A stretch of DNA of 64,000 bases from Tanypteryx hageni (taxonomy: Eukaryota > Arthropoda > Insecta > Odonata > Petaluridae). This document shows positions 59,823 to 64,000 of this stretch, piece after piece. The notes beneath the pieces are model-generated. The model saw nothing but the letters and a program-made list of their open reading frames with translations. It was not told the DNA's origin and made no database searches. Numbering within the stretch: the stretch's first letter is position 1; each line of letters begins with the position of its first letter. The stretch covers positions 58,721,338-58,785,337 of the forward strand of contig CM054118.1 of the NCBI GenBank assembly GCA_028673005.1, given 5' to 3'. A program made the position numbers and the translations under genes.

Positions 59823-59886
<64 letters not shown>
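59823..59886. repeat. (TA)n microsatellite right of the Tigger element
   Basis: Continuous AT run starting at the 3' target site. Confidence 0.95.
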
Positions 59887-59890
<4 letters not shown>

Positions 59891-62800
59891 TCCTTCACTG
59901 TCCTTGCTTAAAAAAACGTTAACTCTTCATCACCTCATCTATCTCTCTCTCTCCGACCCATAATGCACTCTGACGCATCCATCCTGTTCATTCCCATTCG
60001 GCAGTTCGGTTGGAGCAAGAGTGGTTGACCCTTCGGGCTCTGGAGTGAAAAGCGGCGAGAGTTAAGGGGGTCCTTGAGGAGGTCTGAGTGGACCTATGTG
60101 CTCCCGGTCGTGGAGATGGCGAGGAGGGCTTTTCTGACCGGTCCATGCGACCCATCCCATCCCCTTCTCCGCATCCAACTCACTCCTCCTCTCCCATTTC
60201 TAGCCGTGTCATACATAGGAGACTAGTGCTATTCCGCCTCTTTCTCCCCTCCCTCCCGGCTTCAAACTCATCCTAAATCTCTCTCTATATAGCTCCACCT
60301 CGCTGTCCCTCGCACCTCTCATCCCTTCTCATCTCTCTCACTCTCTACGTCTCACATACCGGCCGTAATTATTCCTAAAGAGCTCGGCCATTCCTCGTTA
60401 ACACGGCTAACTATTTGCAAAAAACCTTAACTTTTTATTCCTAAACTTTTTTATTCAAAGTCCTAGGTCGTGGCGTGACTCCGTTACCCGGGATGTCCTT
60501 TGCTCGTAAATAAAAAGCAAATATGGCGCCGCGACTCTACGCGGAAAAAAAACTTTTTCGGCGCTCTTGAGGTTAGTTTATTTTTTCGTTTGCGTTATGA
60601 GGTTAATCTTAGCCTTTTTTAGGGAGCTTATAATGGTGGTTTATGAGGATAATTTGAATAGGATTCTTTAAGCAGTAAAATTAAAGTTAAATTATGCTAA
60701 GATAGGTGTATGTTTAAGATAGTATGGAAATATCTCTGTATGAATGCGGAGATTTTATATTTTTGCGTATCTGCAAAACTCCTCCAACTGCCGTTATCGT
60801 CTATTTGTTTCAAAAATTAAGAAATAAAGGTTGCTCATTGGCATCCTTGTAGTTTAAGTACTATTTAATCTAAGTCGTATATAATTCATGTAGAGTATAG
60901 CAGTCTCGGCAATTATATTTTCACGTTATAAAACATTTATTTACGTAGATATATTTTTGCGTGAAGTGTGATTGAACCCTCACATGATAAAGATTTTCTG
61001 TTTCATGGATATTGGATTACATTATCAGACAGACTCTCGGTTGTTCATCTGACAGATGGTAAATAATTCAACTAGTATGATGCTAAGCAACAACCAGTAT
61101 TTGGTATTATCATTTATATATTTGCTTTCAAAGATATGGAATCAGAAGTCAAAAATGCATTTGTTGTTTTAAACAGTCTTTATTAAAACGAAAGCAATAC
61201 TGCTGTCGTGTCGCCTTCCAAAGTCTATTCCTTCTCCAGCCAACAAATCGTTCCATCGATTCCTTAAGTTTCAGCAATGAAATCCACGGATGGATTAATC
61301 ACATCCAAATTTTTTTGATTGGTCATTCTTTTGAAAGGGCGAGAATGGAATATATTTCTATTTCACCCAATTAGGCGTTGTTCTATTCACTGATCGGCCA
61401 GTTTTCGCTTGCATTTGACGCGCAACAAGGAGACATATTCGAGTGCTAACATTTTTGGTCTGCACTCCAAATTATTTTACTTAACTGTTTCCACGTAAAA
61501 TTAAAAATCATCTCCACAAAATTGCAAAGCATTACTCAAGGAGATATCTGTTGAAGTTTAAACTTACATAAACCGTTTTTAGAGTTGTATTACAGAATTA
61601 CGATGCAATGAATTGATCATATTATAGATGATTTCTCACAAAGCGCCTTATTGGCATAAGAATATAACAAATTTTTCTAAAAAGGATCTGAGAAACCTCG
61701 GTACTTATTCATTTAGTAAAGGGAAAAAGTCGATTTCATTGACTCTTAGGAATAAATTAATTTATGCACGTGGATAATTTTGACTATTAACCTACAAGAA
61801 AAAAGCTTATTAAACCTGATTTTTCACTCGATAAAATTTTAATTGCTGTAGAGTACGTAGCAGTTAAATTAGTTTCTCAAGTTATTTGTTTCGTAATTTT
61901 TCTTGCGTTTATTGATTTATTAAAAATTATGCTATGTTGGCATGGCAAAATCGCAACCGAAGAAAAATTCCTAGCACACTAAAATTACGAAGATGTGCAC
62001 AAAAAACTCGACGCTCTCTTTTGTTTTACCACCTTCCCTCCCTTTACACCGGGTGAAACGAAGGGTGAGAATGAACTTTGAAAAACTCGACGTGATTCCC
62101 TCGTTTTTTCGTTTGATCGCGTTCGGTTCAGAGGGGGGTCAAGAGGCGCTAGCGAAGTACGTTGGGTAGACGTTGGATAGCTGAGAGTGAGCGGCTCATA
62201 GCCGGGGCTTAAATGAAGAGCTGCACGCCAATGCATTTTAAACGCACAACAGTATACCTACCCACGGTCGCCCCTCGGGGGGTAGGGGGGGGGGCAGAGA
62301 GAGGGAGTGTGGGAGGGGGGAACTAGATGGGTATTGTGAGGATTTGGAAAGGGCGCGCGCGAGAAGGCAGTGGACGGCGCGGAATAACAAAACGAACGAA
62401 AAGAAAATAAAATTCCGGTGAATGAGATGAGGGTTCCATGCCCTCTGTCTCACTCCTTCCGCGCCTTCCTTCCTCTCAATCCCTCCCTCCCTCTCCACCC
62501 TTTTCTCTCTCTCTCTTTTCCTTTTCCGTGTTAGTTGGGAGATATTCCATTGAGAATAAACTTCTGCTGCGTAGATTGCGCGCACGTTCTCTCGCCCTGT
62601 CCCTTACATGCATCAAACAATGATGGCTCTTAAATTGACGCCTCCTAAGACTTTAGCGGTACTTTTTTTTACTTTTCTGCATTTTCTGATAAAAAACTCC
62701 TCGAAAATCGAGATTTATTTAATTAGAAACAGGGGAGTAATCAAATCCAAAACATTTCGACTCAAAAGAAGTCTGAAACTTTAAAATAATTTGTTCGCTA

Positions 62801-64000
62801 TTTATGATGTTTAAAAAAATCAAATTATTGGTAAATATTTGAAAATTCCTGTGCATTTCATCACAGAACTTAATTCCAGTAGATTCTCTATTCTAGAAAA
62901 ACTCTATGATCAGTTGCCATCATCAGTGATGATTTTTAACATACATTCCCCTCCAGTTCTGTCATCCTCTTATGGCTAGTGGAACATTTTAAATTGTAAA
63001 AGCTTCACTGAATTAGCCTTTACTTGGTAGTATTCCATCTTTAAAAAATCACAAAAATGACGTATAATACTATATTCCACACGTTTTAATAAAAAACAGT
63101 GCCCGAGTCGTGTTTTATAATGAAAAAATTTTGGTTTAGTACTCGATGTCATTTTTGTGATTTTTTTAATTTTAAATTATCATTCCAGTACTAAGGAGAG
63201 GTCCATATTTTTACAGATAAATTATGTTTTCGTCCTTATTTCCCCAACAAGATTTGATTAATTTATGAATAAATGTCATAAATCGTTAATAAATCGCAAC
63301 ATTGGTACATTGCGTATGAGTAGACCAGATTTTGAGAGGATTCCGGCAATCGAAATAAATCATAGAAGAGTGGCGATGAGAAAACTCTCGATTTCGAATA
63401 CTCTTAGTATATTATGTGAAATTCATTCGATAGTTTGAATCAGACACCTACTGAGAGAGAGAGAGAGAAACCTAAACATGTTTCTTAGTTGAGCGAGGTT
63501 GACGTCGACGGAACTAGTCATCAAGTGTCTTGAGATGCCGCTGAAATCAGAATTATATGAAAGAAAATCACGGAACGGAAATATGCAGAAACATCGGGAG
63601 AACGAACGGATATACAGGGCAACAAAGGGATGTAAGGGGGCTGAAAAATTAGAACGTTGTGTGAACGGACCCGTGAATAAGTTTCCAGTAAGTGCAACAC
63701 CTTTACAATTGACGAACATATTCGCTCTTCTGCGTTGCAAGATTGTTCGGGTTGAAGAGGATCTTCGTGAGAATAATGAGAACGAGGGTTAAAAAAATGA
63801 CCGAGAGAGTCAGAGAGAGAAAGATAGAAACACGGGAGATAGAGAGACGGCAGAGATACACAAAGGAAGAGAGGGACGGACAGAGGGAGAGGTAGAGGGA
63901 AGGAAAGTAGGAAGAAAGAAAGGGAAGGGGAGGAGGGGGAGAGAGGAAAAAAGGCCTGGCGAGGACAAAAGAAACGGAAATCCCGTAATTTTTTTGGACT
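59887..64000. other. No gene recognised; low-complexity tracts
   Basis: CT-rich sequence lies at 59940-60360, AT-rich at 60600-61980, a G-rich run at 62275-62330 (a potential G-quadruplex with at least four G3+ runs), a CT-rich stretch at 62440-62525, and purine-rich DNA at 63780-63960. Frames in these tracts are compositional. Confidence 0.5.

Noticed and set aside
1..64000. CRISPR array, prokaryotic operon, prophage or biosynthetic cluster
   Set aside because: No repeat-spacer arrays or ribosome binding sites with adjacent real genes; TE content and microsatellites are eukaryotic.

Overview
This window looks like intergenic or intronic DNA from a large, repeat-rich animal genome, most likely an arthropod. 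The signs are an AT-rich background, long (TA)n and (GA)n microsatellites, an RTE/BovB-like LINE, Tigger/pogo remnants, non-autonomous Helitrons and hAT elements, and several tRNA-derived SINE heads. No bacterial operon, viral genome, rRNA, CRISPR array or convincing host protein-coding exon is visible. Nearly all long open frames are simple-sequence artefacts or pieces of transposons. The species cannot be named from the sequence.

Layout. 0-7 kb: the edge of a SINE-like repeat, a short minisatellite, a Gly-tRNA-derived SINE, a hAT MITE with a perfect 8-bp target duplication, and a Helitron tail. 7-13 kb: purine-rich belts, two tRNA-derived SINE heads, and a 3' LINE fragment that begins at the reverse-transcriptase active site and ends in (TA)n. 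14-21 kb: three more hAT-like MITEs and G-rich/purine-rich tracts. 22-32 kb: a SINE relic, GC- and CT-rich low complexity, a foldback element inside (TA)n DNA, and a large polypyrimidine minisatellite. 33-36 kb: a Helitron tail, then the best coding-like locus of the window. This is a minus-strand LINE with an APE endonuclease and the N-terminal part of a reverse transcriptase, broken by one in-frame stop and cut off before the YADD motif, with a tRNA-like module at its 5' side. 40-43 kb: a Tigger terminus, a hAT MITE, and a Helitron with clean ends. 45-50 kb: two copies of a tRNA-like repeat and a 1.8-kb foldback made of a phased A-tract satellite. 54-60 kb: a Helentron/DINE-like element with a dimeric ~146-bp tandem array, a small TIR element, a ~0.9-kb element with ~185-bp terminal inverted repeats, and a decayed Tigger transposase. 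The last two both sit within (TA)n. 60-64 kb: purine-rich and pyrimidine-rich tracts only.

There is no gene network to describe. The biology is transposon ecology: non-autonomous DNA elements that depend on transposases encoded elsewhere, repeated use of TA microsatellites as insertion sites, and several structures able to form long hairpins (26.8, 47.8-49.6, 54.6-55.6 and 57.9-58.8 kb). If transcribed, these could feed small-RNA pathways. That last point is inference.
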